Numbered from the stretch's first letter, positions 8,580-17,606 are shown. The stretch is DNA of 54,740 bases from Arthrobacter sp. ISL-48 (GCF_018613805.1 NZ_JAGGPL010000019.1:1-54740); one strand, 5' to 3'. Numbers and translations: made by a program. The notes: a model not told the origin generated them from the sequence alone.

Positions 8580-9992
8580 CTACCGGGAACGCGTCGGTTC
8601 TTCGGCGGACCGCGGAGTGCTGAGGAGCAGGCGTTCGCCTTCGAGTACCTCGGGGTCGGCGGGAGCTACGGTGGCCCGGGCGGCGCGGCTGCCGGTCTCC
8701 GGGAGGGTGAAATAGACGATAAGGCTGAGGGCGACAATGGCGATCATGTAGACCGCGACGAGCATCGGCTGTCCGGCGCCGACGAATGCGGCGGCGATCA
8801 GGGGCGCGGTACCACCGAAGACGGCAATCACGATCTGGTGTGCAAAGCCGATGCCCGATACACGGACGGATGCTGGGAACAGCTCGGCCTGGATGGTCGG
8901 ATAGACCGACTGCCAGATGCCGAGAACAACCCATCCGGACGCCGATACCAGAACGTATACCCAAAAGCCCGGCTGGTTCAGCAGCAGGAGCATGGGGTAG
9001 AAGAGAACGATCATGCCGATGGCGCCGATAATGGGAAAGATTTTGCGTCGGCCGAGTCGATCAGAGAGCGCGCCGCAGACCGGCACGATGATCACAAGCA
9101 GGGCCAGCCCGATAACGCTCCCGGCAAGGGTGGAGGACAGGTCGCGGCCGGTGGTCAGCTTTGCGTAGGTGGGAAGGAAAGTAGCCCAGGTGTAGTAGGC
9201 CACAGCCGGGGCAGAGAGCGCTGCTGCCTGCAGCAGCGCCTTCGGGTGTTCGCGAAGCAGGTCCATGAGGCGGGCCGCGGCGGACTTTTGATCGACGAGG
9301 GACTCTGCCTCAAACTCAGGGGTCTCTTCTGCGCGTGCCCTCAGGAGCAGGCCGACGATGCCGAGGATGCCTCCCACGACGAATGGGATGCGCCAGCCCC
9401 AGGCGGCGAGGTCGGCGGGCGAAAAGGATGATGTCACCATCGCCGCGGCGCCGGTCGCTGCGAGGGTCGCCAGGCCGCTTGCCATGTTGGTGAACGAACC
9501 GAACAGGCCCCTGCGGTTCGCGGGAGCGTGTTCGACCATGAACGCAATAGCGCTCTGGCCCTCGCTGCCGGCCGAAATGCCCTGGATAATACGTGCAACC
9601 AGAAAGAGAACAGGCGCGGCATAGCCGATGGTCGCAAAGGAAGGCGTGAGGCCGATGATGAGCGAGCCGAGCGCCATCCCGGAGACGGACAGCGTCAGGA
9701 TGAGCCGTCGGCCGAAACGGTCGGCCAGTGGAGAGACGATGATGCCGCTCAGGGGGCGTACAACAAACCCGACCGCGTAGGTGAGCAGTGCCGCGATCAA
9801 GGAGGCGAACGGGGAATCACTTGGAAATATCTGTGATGAGAACACCGCTGCTAGCAGCCCGTAAATGTACCAGTCGTACCACTCCACGAAGTGGCCGATC
9901 GTGCCTGCCACGATGTTGCGGAGGCTACGAGCGGGCGCCTTGAGACGATCGGAAAGGCCCGGGCCGGCGAGGGCGTCTTGTGAGGTCTTCAT
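8580..9992 (-). CDS. MFS transporter, MHS (metabolite:H+ symporter) type
   Basis: The start MKTSQDALAGPGLSDRLK at 9990-9992 follows GGAG by six bases; earlier in-frame starts at 10004 and 10100 lack a better site. The 470-residue protein has about twelve hydrophobic segments. The MHS signature is clear: GHFVEWYDWYIYGLLAAVF in TM1, FVVRPLSGIIVSPLADRFGRR in loop 2-3 and GISAGSEGQ in TM4. Relatives import shikimate, alpha-ketoglutarate, proline/betaine or dicarboxylates by proton symport, so an acidic substrate is likely. It is the first gene of the leftward unit whose promoter and tandem LacI-type operator lie at 10194-10254, leaving a leader of about 200 bases. Confidence 0.87.
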   Translation of the reverse strand: MKTSQDALAGPGLSDRLKAPARSLRNIVAGTIGHFVEWYDWYIYGLLAAVFSSQIFPSDSPFASLIAALLTYAVGFVVRPLSGIIVSPLADRFGRRLILTLSVSGMALGSLIIGLTPSFATIGYAAPVLFLVARIIQGISAGSEGQSAIAFMVEHAPANRRGLFGSFTNMASGLATLAATGAAAMVTSSFSPADLAAWGWRIPFVVGGILGIVGLLLRARAEETPEFEAESLVDQKSAAARLMDLLREHPKALLQAAALSAPAVAYYTWATFLPTYAKLTTGRDLSSTLAGSVIGLALLVIIVPVCGALSDRLGRRKIFPIIGAIGMIVLFYPMLLLLNQPGFWVYVLVSASGWVVLGIWQSVYPTIQAELFPASVRVSGIGFAHQIVIAVFGGTAPLIAAAFVGAGQPMLVAVYMIAIVALSLIVYFTLPETGSRAARATVAPADPEVLEGERLLLSTPRSAEEPTRSR

Positions 9993-10193
9993 TGAACTCT
10001 CCATATTTTCACGTGTACTGAGGAGGCGTATTGGAATATTCCCGGACACCTGAAACGGTGTGCGGGTCTCGCCCGGCTGCAACTCGGCTGGACGGGACAA
10101 CTGACTGCCAAGGCCAAGAACCGGCGCAACGCATAGGCGCTGCCTGACTTGCAGTGGGAAAGAAGCTGATTCAGCCTCCTCATTCTTAATTAA

Positions 10194-10220
10194 TGAGATC
10201 GGTTGCTGAGATCGGTTGCA
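10194..10220 (-). promoter_or_regulatory. Tandem LacI-type operator A
   Basis: Two head-to-tail copies of TGAGATCGGTTGC (10194-10206 and 10207-10219, plus A at 10220) fit the LacI-family pattern TGnnAnCGnTnnCA. The same unit recurs at 11622-11648, 17607-17633 and 25286-25337. Here it lies just downstream of the -10 element of the leftward MFS promoter, a position suited to repression. Confidence 0.82.
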
Positions 10221-10224
10221 AGCA

Positions 10225-10254
10225 ACGATACGGATGAAATGTGATCCTTGTCAA
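10225..10254 (-). promoter_or_regulatory. Promoter of the MFS-isomerase-SDR unit
   Basis: Read on the minus strand, TTGACA (10249-10254) is followed after 18 bases by TATCGT (10225-10230). Operator A begins four bases further on. The -35 match is perfect and the layout is the same as in the other three promoters of the set. Confidence 0.75.
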
Positions 10255-10329
10255 CGTCTTGTGCTCGCGGCGCAGATATCGAAGGTAGGCCTCCGACTCG
10301 CTGCCACTAATCGCCCGACGCGGTTCACG

Positions 10330-10875
10330 TCAATCGACCGGAAGGGGCGCCTCATTGTTGAAGTCTTGGAAATTCACTCCGGACCAAGCGCACTCCAGGC
10401 TGCCATATACCGACCAGTAGTCATCCCAGTGGGCAAGTTTCCACTGGTCTCGCTCCAGTCCGCGGCGGGTGAGCCGCGTACGTAGAAGGTCTTGAGGTAC
10501 CCGGACCCGTATGACGGTGATCGCGGGCGACGGCCATTGGAATTCTTCTGCCACACGACTCAGGTAGTCTGGGTCTCCGAAATAGGCTCCAAAGGGAGCA
10601 TCAAGGACCACTGACCGGCCGAGACGCAGGTTTATCCCCGCCACATCCATGAGAGTCTCGTACTCAAGGGGCAGCAAATTGTCGCGATAGTAGTCGTTGG
10701 ATTCGCGGTCGGTGGGAGCATGCCCGGTAGCGGTCAGCGCGAATTCGACGAAGCGGCCACTGACCCGGTCCTTGTCCAGGTACGCAGCCCCGTACTCTTG
10801 TGCTGTTTGCTGGGCAACCGTTGTTTTCCCTGAGCCGGCAGGACCGATGACAATGAAGACTTTGGGGGCCGTCAT
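10330..10875 (-). CDS. P-loop sugar-kinase-like protein (AAA family ATPase)
   Basis: The ATG at 10873-10875 (MTAPKVFIVIGPAGSGKTT) overlaps the aldolase stop by four bases, so the two genes are coupled. The 181-residue protein has Walker A GPAGSGKTT at 11-19, an early DKDRVSG segment (about 32-38) and VVLDAPFG, followed by IRVRVPQDLLRTRLTRRG, which resembles the lid of gluconate/shikimate-kinase-type enzymes. Length and fold fit a small phosphotransferase. Next to a KDPG-type aldolase, the simplest role is phosphorylation of a 2-keto-3-deoxy sugar acid before cleavage. That role is inferred; most 2-keto-3-deoxygluconate kinases are PfkB-type. Confidence 0.75.
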   Translation of the reverse strand: MTAPKVFIVIGPAGSGKTTVAQQTAQEYGAAYLDKDRVSGRFVEFALTATGHAPTDRESNDYYRDNLLPLEYETLMDVAGINLRLGRSVVLDAPFGAYFGDPDYLSRVAEEFQWPSPAITVIRVRVPQDLLRTRLTRRGLERDQWKLAHWDDYWSVYGSLECAWSGVNFQDFNNEAPLPVD

Positions 10876-11519
10876 TGGCGGGCCTCTGCCACAGCTGACA
10901 GGAACTCCTTGGCGGCCTCGGTGACGCGGGAGAAGTCGCCATCGGATTGCCATGCTTTCGTCACGTAGCTGCCTACGCCGACGCCCGCCACGCCAGCCGC
11001 GAACCATTCGCCCACGTTCTCTACGGTTACGCCGCCAGCCGGCATGATCGGCAGATGTGCGAGCGGGGCGAGGACTGATTTCGCGTAAGGGATGCCGCCG
11101 GCTTCGGTGGGGAAGAGCTTGAGGATGTCGGCGCCTGCCTCGGCGGAGTTAACAAGCTCAGTGGGTGTATAGGCGCCGCTGATTGTCGGCACCTGGTATC
11201 GGTTCGCGGTACGGATCATCGCGGGGTTCAGCTGAGGACTGACCAGGAACTGAGCGCCGGCCCGAATGCATTCGTACGCTGAGTGCTCGTCCAGCACTGT
11301 TCCGGCACCGATTGCCACGCCGGTTGAGCCGTGTTTGGCGGCGAGCCGACGGATCACGTCGACAGCGCCTGGAATGGAAAGTGTAATCTCGAGGGCCCGG
11401 AAACCGCCTGCGATGGCAGCTTCCGCAACGCGCTCGGCAATCTCCGCGCTCTCCAGCCGCACGATAAGGACGGCCCCGGACTCGTCGATAGTTTGCAGGG
11501 TGCGAAGTTTCTTGTACAT
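10872..11519 (-). CDS. eda: KDPG/KHG-type aldolase (Eda family)
   Basis: This 215-residue protein is a class I aldolase of the Eda family. ALEITLSIP carries the general acid/base Glu (Glu44), VAIGAGTVL follows at 68-76, DILKLFPTE has the Schiff-base lysine Lys134, and IMPAGGVTVENV forms the phosphate-binding loop. Eda enzymes cleave 2-keto-3-deoxy-6-phosphogluconate or related acids into pyruvate and an aldehyde. Start MYKKLRTLQ follows AGAGAGG. It reads leftward from the shared control region at 11.6 kb, divergent from the Gfo/Idh operon, and is coupled to the P-loop kinase. It is the best pointer to the end of system I: a 2-keto-3-deoxy acid. Confidence 0.9.
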   Translation of the reverse strand: MYKKLRTLQTIDESGAVLIVRLESAEIAERVAEAAIAGGFRALEITLSIPGAVDVIRRLAAKHGSTGVAIGAGTVLDEHSAYECIRAGAQFLVSPQLNPAMIRTANRYQVPTISGAYTPTELVNSAEAGADILKLFPTEAGGIPYAKSVLAPLAHLPIMPAGGVTVENVGEWFAAGVAGVGVGSYVTKAWQSDGDFSRVTEAAKEFLSAVAEARQ

Positions 11520-11589
11520 GTTGGCCTCTCTCTGGCCGGGTATCTCTTACTTCTTGAGCTGCCCGACCCTTGCTGGTGTTTGGTTGTCG

Positions 11590-11618
11590 TTGACAAACTC
11601 TCCCACCATCCATAGTGT
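11590..11618 (+). promoter_or_regulatory. Promoter of the rightward Gfo/Idh-LacI operon
   Basis: TTGACA (11590-11595), a 17-base spacer and TAGTGT (11613-11618) form a sigma70-like promoter, followed directly by operator B. The leftward aldolase operon starts from the same 140-base region, but no equally good promoter is visible on that strand. Confidence 0.75.
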
Positions 11619-11621
11619 TAT

Positions 11622-11648
11622 TGCAACCGATCTCAGCAATCGATCTCA
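11622..11648 (+). promoter_or_regulatory. Tandem LacI-type operator B
   Basis: TGCAACCGATCTCA (11622-11635) is followed head-to-tail by GCAATCGATCTCA (11636-11648), the reverse reading of the TGAGATCGGTTGCA unit. It lies between the -10 element and the first gene of the operon that encodes the LacI regulator, which suggests autoregulation, and it may also govern the divergent aldolase-kinase pair. Confidence 0.83.
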
Positions 11649-11660
11649 TACAAGGGGGTA

Positions 11661-12653
11661 TTGCGGTTGACTCACACACGCACAATCATTCTTGGTGCTT
11701 CCCATTGGCATGTTCCGCTCTGCGCGCCGGCCATTGCCGAAGAGCACGAGGTGATCGGAGTCAGTGACGACGACGTATCCCGCGTGCAGGTGCAGGAGCT
11801 GGCCGAAGGCTGGGGGGCGCCGGTTGAAGCCGACTGGCAGAAGCTGGTTGATCTCCCCGACGTCGGACTCGCATATGTCTTCGGCCCCCATGAGGGGATG
11901 GCTGAAAAGTGTCTCGCCCTGATCGCGCGCGGTATTCCGTTCGTCGTGGAAAAGCCATTGGGCACTTCCCTTGACGAGCTTTCTGCCGTGCGTCAGGCGG
12001 CCGAGGCAGCTGGCGTGCCTGCCACTGTCCCCCTGGTTCAGCGCGGCGGACCCACAGATCAATGGCTTGCCAAGGCAGGACGGCCCGCTTACCAGCGAAC
12101 CTCATTTATTGCTGGTCCACCATCCCGGTATCTCGACAATGCCAATCCCTGGATGCTCGACCCGCTCAAGGCGGGCGGGGGTTGCCTGGCCAATCTGGGT
12201 CCGCATTTTGTCGATCTGTTCCTCAGGGGCAGTGGCGAGACTGCAGCACATGTGGACTCCCGGCTCTCATCGGTTCTTCACAGCCAGGCTGTTGAGGATC
12301 ATGCCAGCCTCATCATCACGACACCGGACGGTCGCGAAGCCATCGTGGAAGTTGGCTACGCATTCCCTGGCTCGCCGCTCAAGCGCTACTGCAGCTTTAC
12401 CTCGGTCGGTGAGGCAGGATTCGCCTCTGTTGATTCGGACGGTACAGCTACGTTCACGGCATTGGATGGCACCACGGAGGTCGACAAGATCAATGTGGAT
12501 AGCGACCCTCTTTACGATCCGTTCGTGCGGAGCGTCGCCCGGACGCTGGATGATGGATTCCGGGGCCTGCCGACGCTGGCCCAGCTCGAAAATGTCATGC
12601 GCCCCATTTGGCAGGCCTATGACGACCAGCACGGAGGAAGAGAACATGCCTGA
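11661..12653 (+). CDS. Gfo/Idh/MocA family oxidoreductase 1, system I
   Basis: This 330-residue protein begins at TTG (11661) or, two codons on, at TTG 11667, which lies a better eight bases from the GGGGG ribosome site (11654-11658). The N-terminal Rossmann strand is TIILGASHWHVPL, less canonical than GxGxxG. The family motif FVVEKPLG (94-101) supplies the catalytic lysine. A GGGCLANLGPHFVDLF segment in the C-terminal domain marks the substrate side. Such enzymes oxidise or reduce sugar and cyclitol hydroxyls with NAD(P). It is the first gene of the rightward operon and overlaps the LacI gene by eight bases. Confidence 0.85.
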   Translation: MRLTHTRTIILGASHWHVPLCAPAIAEEHEVIGVSDDDVSRVQVQELAEGWGAPVEADWQKLVDLPDVGLAYVFGPHEGMAEKCLALIARGIPFVVEKPLGTSLDELSAVRQAAEAAGVPATVPLVQRGGPTDQWLAKAGRPAYQRTSFIAGPPSRYLDNANPWMLDPLKAGGGCLANLGPHFVDLFLRGSGETAAHVDSRLSSVLHSQAVEDHASLIITTPDGREAIVEVGYAFPGSPLKRYCSFTSVGEAGFASVDSDGTATFTALDGTTEVDKINVDSDPLYDPFVRSVARTLDDGFRGLPTLAQLENVMRPIWQAYDDQHGGREHA

Positions 12654-13641
12654 TCTGAGTATCGACGTCGTTGCAAAAGCTGCCGGTGTCCATCGGTCAA
12701 CGGTCTCCCGGGCGTTCTCACGCCCTGAGGCGGTGAAGAGTGAAACACGCGAGCACATCCTCCGGGTCGCCGAGGGACTCGGCTACACGATGAGTCCACT
12801 CGCCCAGGCGCTTCGCCGAAAGACCAGCACCTTTATCCCGCTGATCGTCCCTGACATCACGAACCCGTTCTTTGCAGAACTTGCCAAGACGATGACCCAG
12901 GCAGCTGACGACCGCGGATACCAGCTACTGCTCTGCGTCACCAACGGGGACCCGGCCAAAACCGACGGATACTTCACCGCCATGCAGGCCATGTATGCCC
13001 CCTTTGGCATCGTCGCGCCGTCCACAAAGGTCGATACCGAGGCCATGAAACGCTTCGACTTCGGCCACAAGGTCGTGGTGATCGACCGGGTTGAAGGGGA
13101 CGATGCCGTCCCAACGGTCACCGTCGACAGCCGCCGCGGAATCAAGATCGCTTTGGAGCACCTGCACTCTCTGGGGCACACCTCGATCGGCTACGTATCC
13201 GGCATCGCCGGAACGCACACCGCCCAGGACCGGATGGACGCCTATTTGGAGCTGTCCGCCGAGAGCGGCATTGCACCTGTCGTGCTGGACAGCGGGTCGG
13301 ATCTGGATGCGGGCACGCGCGGGGCAGAACATTACCTCGAGATCGACAATCCTCCAACGGCAATCATCGCGGCCAATGACATGGTGGCCTTTGCGGTCAT
13401 CTCGGCACTCGGCCAACGTGGCGTACGGGTACCGGAGGACGTGTCGGTCATCGGCTTCGACGGTCTCGCTCTCGGCGCCCGGTTCAACCCTCCTCTGACC
13501 ACGGTTCGCCAGCCGATCGCCGACATGGGACACATCGCCATCGAACTGGCTGAGAAGCAGAACATTGACGGTTCCGTGGACCACATCGTCCTCGAACCTG
13601 AACTTCTGGTCCGCGGCTCCACCTCTGGACCACGCAAATGA
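12646..13641 (+). CDS. LacI-family transcriptional regulator, system I
   Basis: The ATG at 12646 follows GGAGGAAGAG and overlaps the preceding gene. The 331-residue protein starts MPDLSIDVVAKAAGVHRSTV, a LacI-type helix-turn-helix. The hinge segment SPLAQALRRKTS follows near residues 47-58, then a periplasmic-binding-protein-type effector domain (IPLIVPDITNPFFAEL, IIAANDMVAFAVISAL, SVIGFDGLALGARFNPPLTTVRQP). It is the natural candidate to bind the four TGAGATCGGTTGCA-type operators, one of which precedes its own operon. The effector is probably a substrate or intermediate of the pathway. Confidence 0.9.
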   Translation: MPDLSIDVVAKAAGVHRSTVSRAFSRPEAVKSETREHILRVAEGLGYTMSPLAQALRRKTSTFIPLIVPDITNPFFAELAKTMTQAADDRGYQLLLCVTNGDPAKTDGYFTAMQAMYAPFGIVAPSTKVDTEAMKRFDFGHKVVVIDRVEGDDAVPTVTVDSRRGIKIALEHLHSLGHTSIGYVSGIAGTHTAQDRMDAYLELSAESGIAPVVLDSGSDLDAGTRGAEHYLEIDNPPTAIIAANDMVAFAVISALGQRGVRVPEDVSVIGFDGLALGARFNPPLTTVRQPIADMGHIAIELAEKQNIDGSVDHIVLEPELLVRGSTSGPRK

Positions 13642-14204
13642 CCAGGGGACAGGAATCAACGCTCCGGCGTCTGCCAGGGCTCCAGCACACAGACCACGTC
13701 GGCCTGACAGTGCCAAACCTAGAGGAAGGCATCCGCTTCTTCGTCGAAGTCCTCGGAGCTGAGGAGCTCTACCGCTCCGAACGCGGGCCCGACGAAGAAT
13801 TCATGCCCACAAACTTCGAAGTCCCGGCAGATGCCAAGCTCACGCTCGCAATGTTGCGCCTGCCACCAAACCTCAACATCGAGCTTTTCGAATGGAGCAG
13901 CGCTGAGCGGCGTGATACCCCGCCGCGGCACTGCGACGCCGGCGGCCACCACCTGTGCTTCGTCGTGGACGACGTCGACGAGGCGATCGCAGTACTGCAG
14001 GCAACACCTGGAGTACGCGTGCTCGGTGAGCGCAAAGAAGTCGCCGGCGACAGCCCCCGAGTAGCCGGCAATCGCTGGACATACTTCATCACCCCTTGGG
14101 GATTGCTGATGGAAATCGTGGATCGATCCCGCGTCGCAGCCCCGCCCCGGCTGGTCGGTCCCGCGGACTGGGCAGCACCTCCAAACACTTCAGAAAGGAC
14201 ATAA
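13638..14204 (+). CDS. VOC-fold protein (glyoxalase/dioxygenase superfamily) 1
   Basis: This 188-residue protein overlaps the LacI stop by four bases (ATGA). It has two beta-alpha-beta modules: LQHTDHVGLTVPNLEEGIRF with the first metal histidine, GHHLCFVVDDVDEAIAVL with the second, and a closing ITPWGLLMEIVDRS with the metal glutamate. The VOC superfamily includes epimerases, dioxygenases and C-C lyases. In this operon it may act on an unstable dicarbonyl or keto-sugar intermediate. No narrower function can be assigned. Confidence 0.8.
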   Translation: MTRGQESTLRRLPGLQHTDHVGLTVPNLEEGIRFFVEVLGAEELYRSERGPDEEFMPTNFEVPADAKLTLAMLRLPPNLNIELFEWSSAERRDTPPRHCDAGGHHLCFVVDDVDEAIAVLQATPGVRVLGERKEVAGDSPRVAGNRWTYFITPWGLLMEIVDRSRVAAPPRLVGPADWAAPPNTSERT

Positions 14205-14207
14205 ACA

Positions 14208-15098
14208 ATGCGGCTAGCCGGTCACACACTAGGCACCCCGGACCACACGGTTCCCCAAGCACTTGATCTATTCCGAGCCGCAGGGCTCGATGCCGCCGAA
14301 GTCATCTACCAGAATGACTACAAATCAGGATTGCCATTAGGCGACCGGCGTGCCGCGATAGAGGCAATGAAAGCCGCCGAAACCGCAGGGATACCCATCG
14401 TAGGTCTGACGCCTTACACGACCGCCATCAACTCGCTGGATGACGCGGAATGGCGCACAGCAGTCGATGAATTCCGCGGCGCCATAGAAACCGCACACCT
14501 GCTGGGCGCTGACCGGGTCCGTGTCTATGCTGGTTCGTGGCACCCTGGGGACAACCATCACGCCGCGCGTTGGGGCAAACTGCGTAAGGCGCTGGAGGCC
14601 CTCGCGCCCGAAGCCGGCCAGGCCGGCGTTCGCCTTTGCGTGGAAAACCACTTCGGCACCATGACCCAGACCGCGGCAGACACCGCTGCCCTTGTCCGGG
14701 AAATTGCCCATCCGGCCGTCCGCGTTCTCTATGACCAGGCGAACCTGACATTCACGCACGACGAAACGTACGAACAGGCCCTCGCAGTTCAAGGTGACCT
14801 GATCGGTCACGTTCACGTGAAGGACCTCGTCTTCACGGATCCCAACGCGGCCTTCCGCGCCACGGAAACAGCCCGAGTCAACGCTTCCGAGCGAGCCGTC
14901 CGATCCCGCGTCGTGGGAAGCGGCGTCGTTCCATGGTCGGACATCCTCGCCGCGTTGCTGCAGCATGGCTACGACGACGTGCTGAGCATCGAACTCGAGT
15001 ACCGTTGGCACCCGCAAGACCTCCCCGCGCCCGAGGACGGATTCCGCGAATCCGCCGCCGTCCTACGCTCAATGCTCTCTGAAGTGAGGAACGTCTGA
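14208..15098 (+). CDS. Sugar phosphate isomerase/epimerase-like TIM-barrel protein 2
   Basis: This 296-residue protein, MRLAGHTLGTPDHTVPQAL, lies three bases after the VOC gene with an AGAAAGGA site. TIM-barrel metal residues are recognisable in DAAEVIYQNDY, RVRVYAGSW, RLCVENHFG (Glu), VLYDQANL (Asp), IGHVHVKDL (His) and LSIELEYRW (Glu). Relatives in 3-keto-glycoside and levoglucosan pathways carry out elimination or hydration rather than isomerisation. Its stop overlaps the next start by one base, so it is tightly coupled with a Gfo/Idh dehydrogenase, a pairing that fits dehydrogenase-then-lyase chemistry. Confidence 0.82.
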   Translation: MRLAGHTLGTPDHTVPQALDLFRAAGLDAAEVIYQNDYKSGLPLGDRRAAIEAMKAAETAGIPIVGLTPYTTAINSLDDAEWRTAVDEFRGAIETAHLLGADRVRVYAGSWHPGDNHHAARWGKLRKALEALAPEAGQAGVRLCVENHFGTMTQTAADTAALVREIAHPAVRVLYDQANLTFTHDETYEQALAVQGDLIGHVHVKDLVFTDPNAAFRATETARVNASERAVRSRVVGSGVVPWSDILAALLQHGYDDVLSIELEYRWHPQDLPAPEDGFRESAAVLRSMLSEVRNV

Positions 15099-16090
15099 TG
15101 ACCACCAACCGTCTGCGCGTCGGAGTTGTCGGCGCGGGCAATATCGCTACGATTGCCCAATTGCCCACTCTCGTCCAACGCGATGATGTCGAGTTGGCCG
15201 CTCTGGTGTCCCGGCGTGAGGATCCAGGCAATCTGGTCCGGCGCTGGGGCTTCAACGCCGCCTACAAAACGGTGGAGGACATGCTGGATTCGCAGGAGCT
15301 GGATGCAGTTTTCGTCCTCACGCCGCGGTCCGAGCACGCCCATGCCGTCCAGCTGTGCCTGAACCGTGACGTCGACGTGTTCTGCGAAAAGCCGTTGGCT
15401 CCGGCAACCGATGAAGCAGAACGTCTTGCAGATCTCGCCGACGAGCGGGGCCGCATCCTGATGGTGGACTTCAACCGCCGCTATGCGCCGGTCTATACGG
15501 CCGGTCGGGAAGTCTTTGGTGCCAAAGGCGCCACCTTCTGCGTTGCCCAGAAGAATCGCCCTGGATCGGAATACCGTGCGACATTCGAGAACGCCATTCA
15601 CATGGTCGATCTCCTCCGCTGGTACTGCGGCGGCGAACCGGAGGACGTCGCCGCCCACGCCGCCGGTGATGACCCTTGGGAAGAAGACGGCGTCGCAGCA
15701 ACTATCCGCTTCAGTACCGGGAACACGGGCGTCCTGATGGCAGCCCGTACGGCAGGAGCATGGAACGAAAAACTGGACGCCTACGGCGACGGAAAGACCG
15801 TCGAAGTCAGGGCGCCGGAGACGGTTTCGACCACTATCAAAGGCGTCACCACCTCGCGGGAACTGAGCGCCGAGGCGTACGGTTGGGCTACAGCCACCGA
15901 AACCTTGGGGTTCTCGGCGGCCGTTCATCATTTTCTGGACCGGGTTGCTGACAGGGCGCAGCCACTTACCTCAGGCCGGGAAGCTGTCCATACCCAACGC
16001 CTGCTCGACCGGATTCTCGCTGCCGCCGGTTTGCCGACAGAAGAGCAAGCCGGCCGGGAATGGGCCAGCCACGCAGTAAACGGAAGCTAA
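15098..16090 (+). CDS. Gfo/Idh/MocA family oxidoreductase 2, system I
   Basis: This 330-residue protein has a clear Rossmann motif (VGVVGAGNIATIAQLP, about 8-23). The catalytic motif CEKPLAP at about 96-102 follows, then the substrate-domain stretch MVDFNRRYAPVYTAGRE and an ENAIHMVDLLRWYCGG segment with the usual His near the nicotinamide. It is a probable NAD(P)-dependent sugar or cyclitol dehydrogenase. It overlaps the TIM-barrel gene by one base and is followed after about 100 bases by an MFS transporter. Confidence 0.87.
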   Translation: MTTNRLRVGVVGAGNIATIAQLPTLVQRDDVELAALVSRREDPGNLVRRWGFNAAYKTVEDMLDSQELDAVFVLTPRSEHAHAVQLCLNRDVDVFCEKPLAPATDEAERLADLADERGRILMVDFNRRYAPVYTAGREVFGAKGATFCVAQKNRPGSEYRATFENAIHMVDLLRWYCGGEPEDVAAHAAGDDPWEEDGVAATIRFSTGNTGVLMAARTAGAWNEKLDAYGDGKTVEVRAPETVSTTIKGVTTSRELSAEAYGWATATETLGFSAAVHHFLDRVADRAQPLTSGREAVHTQRLLDRILAAAGLPTEEQAGREWASHAVNGS

Positions 16091-16193
16091 CAACCAACCG
16101 AGCTCGCCCATTCTCAACTGCACTTCCAGTCCTTGATGCGCGCACTGTGGAACCGTGGCCTGAACAAACCTGCGGAAAATAGGAGGTGCCAAC

Positions 16194-17480
16194 ATGGCTC
16201 GACTTCGCCTCCGTCAGGGCAGCCCATACATGGGGGGAGCGGGGAGACAACCGTTCCGCGGCCGGCTCACCGCGCTCGCCGGCATCCTGCTGGTCGCGTT
16301 CAGCGCCAGAGAAGCGGTTTCGGCGGTGTCCCCGCTCCTTGGTCCCATAAGCGAGGACCTTCCCCTCGACGCGGTGACGACAGGGATCCTTGGGATGCTG
16401 CCGACCGCCGGCTTCGCAGTGATGGGCTTCCTGGCTCCGCCGCTCCTCCGGCGTATCCAGCTGGAACACCTGCTACTGGTTGCGATGTTGCTGACAACAC
16501 TTGGTCAGGTCGGCCGCGCACTGGGATGGAACATCCCGGCCTTTTTGCTGTTCACCTGGATCGCCATGCTCGGGATCGGCGTGGTCAATGTCGTGATTCC
16601 GCCTCTGCTGATGAAGTACTTTCCCGACAAAACCGGGATCCTCGCAGCGCTCCACATAACCCTCCTGGGCGCCAGCACGGCCATGGCCGCCCAATTCGCC
16701 ATACCCTTGAGCGATCCTTATGGCTGGCGGTTCTCCATCGGCATTTGGGCGGCCCTCAGCGTGGCCGCTGCGATGCCTTGGCTGATTGTTCTTGCAGGCA
16801 AGCGCACTGTTGCCCGCTCCAAGACATCACCAGCCAACGATAGGCCATCTCTCCCTACGAACCCGATCAAACCCTGGAGATCATCAATTGGCTGGGGTGC
16901 AGCACTGATCTTCGCGGGTTGCTCAAGCAATACTTTTGCGGCGCTCAGTTGGCTTCCGGTTGTCCTTATCGACAGAGGAATGAGTCAGGAAACCGCTGGA
17001 TCAATGCTGGCGCTCTATTCAATCCTTACCGTGCCTGTCGCCTTGATTGCGCCTCTGGTAGTAGTGAGAATGCCTCGCCCGCTACCCGTTGCAATCCTGT
17101 TTGTCCTCGCATTCGCCATCGGTTACGGAGGCATCCTCTTTGCTCCACCACGCTCTGCAGCGGTCTGGGTCGTCATAGCCGGACTTGGCCAAGGCGCGTA
17201 CGCCTTCGCGTTCACGATGATCAATAAGCGAACACGAACGCAATCCGGCTCAGGGATCCTATCGGGGTTCGCCCAGGGAGTCGGTTACGCCCTTGCAAGC
17301 GTTGGCCCGTTCTTTTTTGGTCTCCTGCATCATCCGGGGGACGGCTGGCTGCCCTCGTTCGGCATGCTCGGAGCGTGGCTCCTGGTGCTTTCGGCAGGAG
17401 CGATGATGGTCAACAAGCCGCGCTTGCTCGAAGACGCCTTCCTGGTGGTACAGCCAGACGCCAAAGAAGCAAGAAACTGA
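16194..17480 (+). CDS. MFS transporter, CynX/NimT-like
   Basis: The ATG at 16194 has a strong AGGAGG site seven bases upstream. The 428-residue protein has about twelve hydrophobic segments. It resembles the cyanate/2-nitroimidazole transporter subfamily: LLVAFSAREAVSAVSPLLG in TM1, LGIGVVNVVIPPLLMKYFPD in TM4 and GLGQGAYAFAFTMINKRT later. This subfamily moves small organic anions or drugs. It is a second transporter in system I, so import and export of pathway compounds may be divided. The last 30 or so codons and the following region, up to and including the next promoter, are duplicated at 25311-25559. Confidence 0.83.
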   Translation: MARLRLRQGSPYMGGAGRQPFRGRLTALAGILLVAFSAREAVSAVSPLLGPISEDLPLDAVTTGILGMLPTAGFAVMGFLAPPLLRRIQLEHLLLVAMLLTTLGQVGRALGWNIPAFLLFTWIAMLGIGVVNVVIPPLLMKYFPDKTGILAALHITLLGASTAMAAQFAIPLSDPYGWRFSIGIWAALSVAAAMPWLIVLAGKRTVARSKTSPANDRPSLPTNPIKPWRSSIGWGAALIFAGCSSNTFAALSWLPVVLIDRGMSQETAGSMLALYSILTVPVALIAPLVVVRMPRPLPVAILFVLAFAIGYGGILFAPPRSAAVWVVIAGLGQGAYAFAFTMINKRTRTQSGSGILSGFAQGVGYALASVGPFFFGLLHHPGDGWLPSFGMLGAWLLVLSAGAMMVNKPRLLEDAFLVVQPDAKEARN

Positions 17481-17574
17481 TGCAGAGCCTGACTGCAGCA
17501 GATAGACAGACTGAAATCAGTTTCGCTGACAGCCGAGACCGCCGGGCCCGGGAAGACCTGAACCACGTAGATCC

Positions 17575-17603
17575 TTGACAGACCCTTTTTGCGACCCTAT
17601 GTT
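17575..17603 (+). promoter_or_regulatory. Promoter of the leader-oxidoreductase-SDR-VOC unit
   Basis: TTGACA (17575-17580), a 17-base spacer and TATGTT (17598-17603) form a strong sigma70-like promoter. Operator C starts three bases later. An almost identical arrangement drives the ABC importer at 25.3 kb. Confidence 0.8.
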
Positions 17604-17606
17604 TAT

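Noticed and set aside
11971..12645. A long upstream extension of the LacI regulator frame
   Set aside because: The HTH starts exactly at ATG 12646 with GGAGGAAGAG before it; the extension overlaps the oxidoreductase in another frame.
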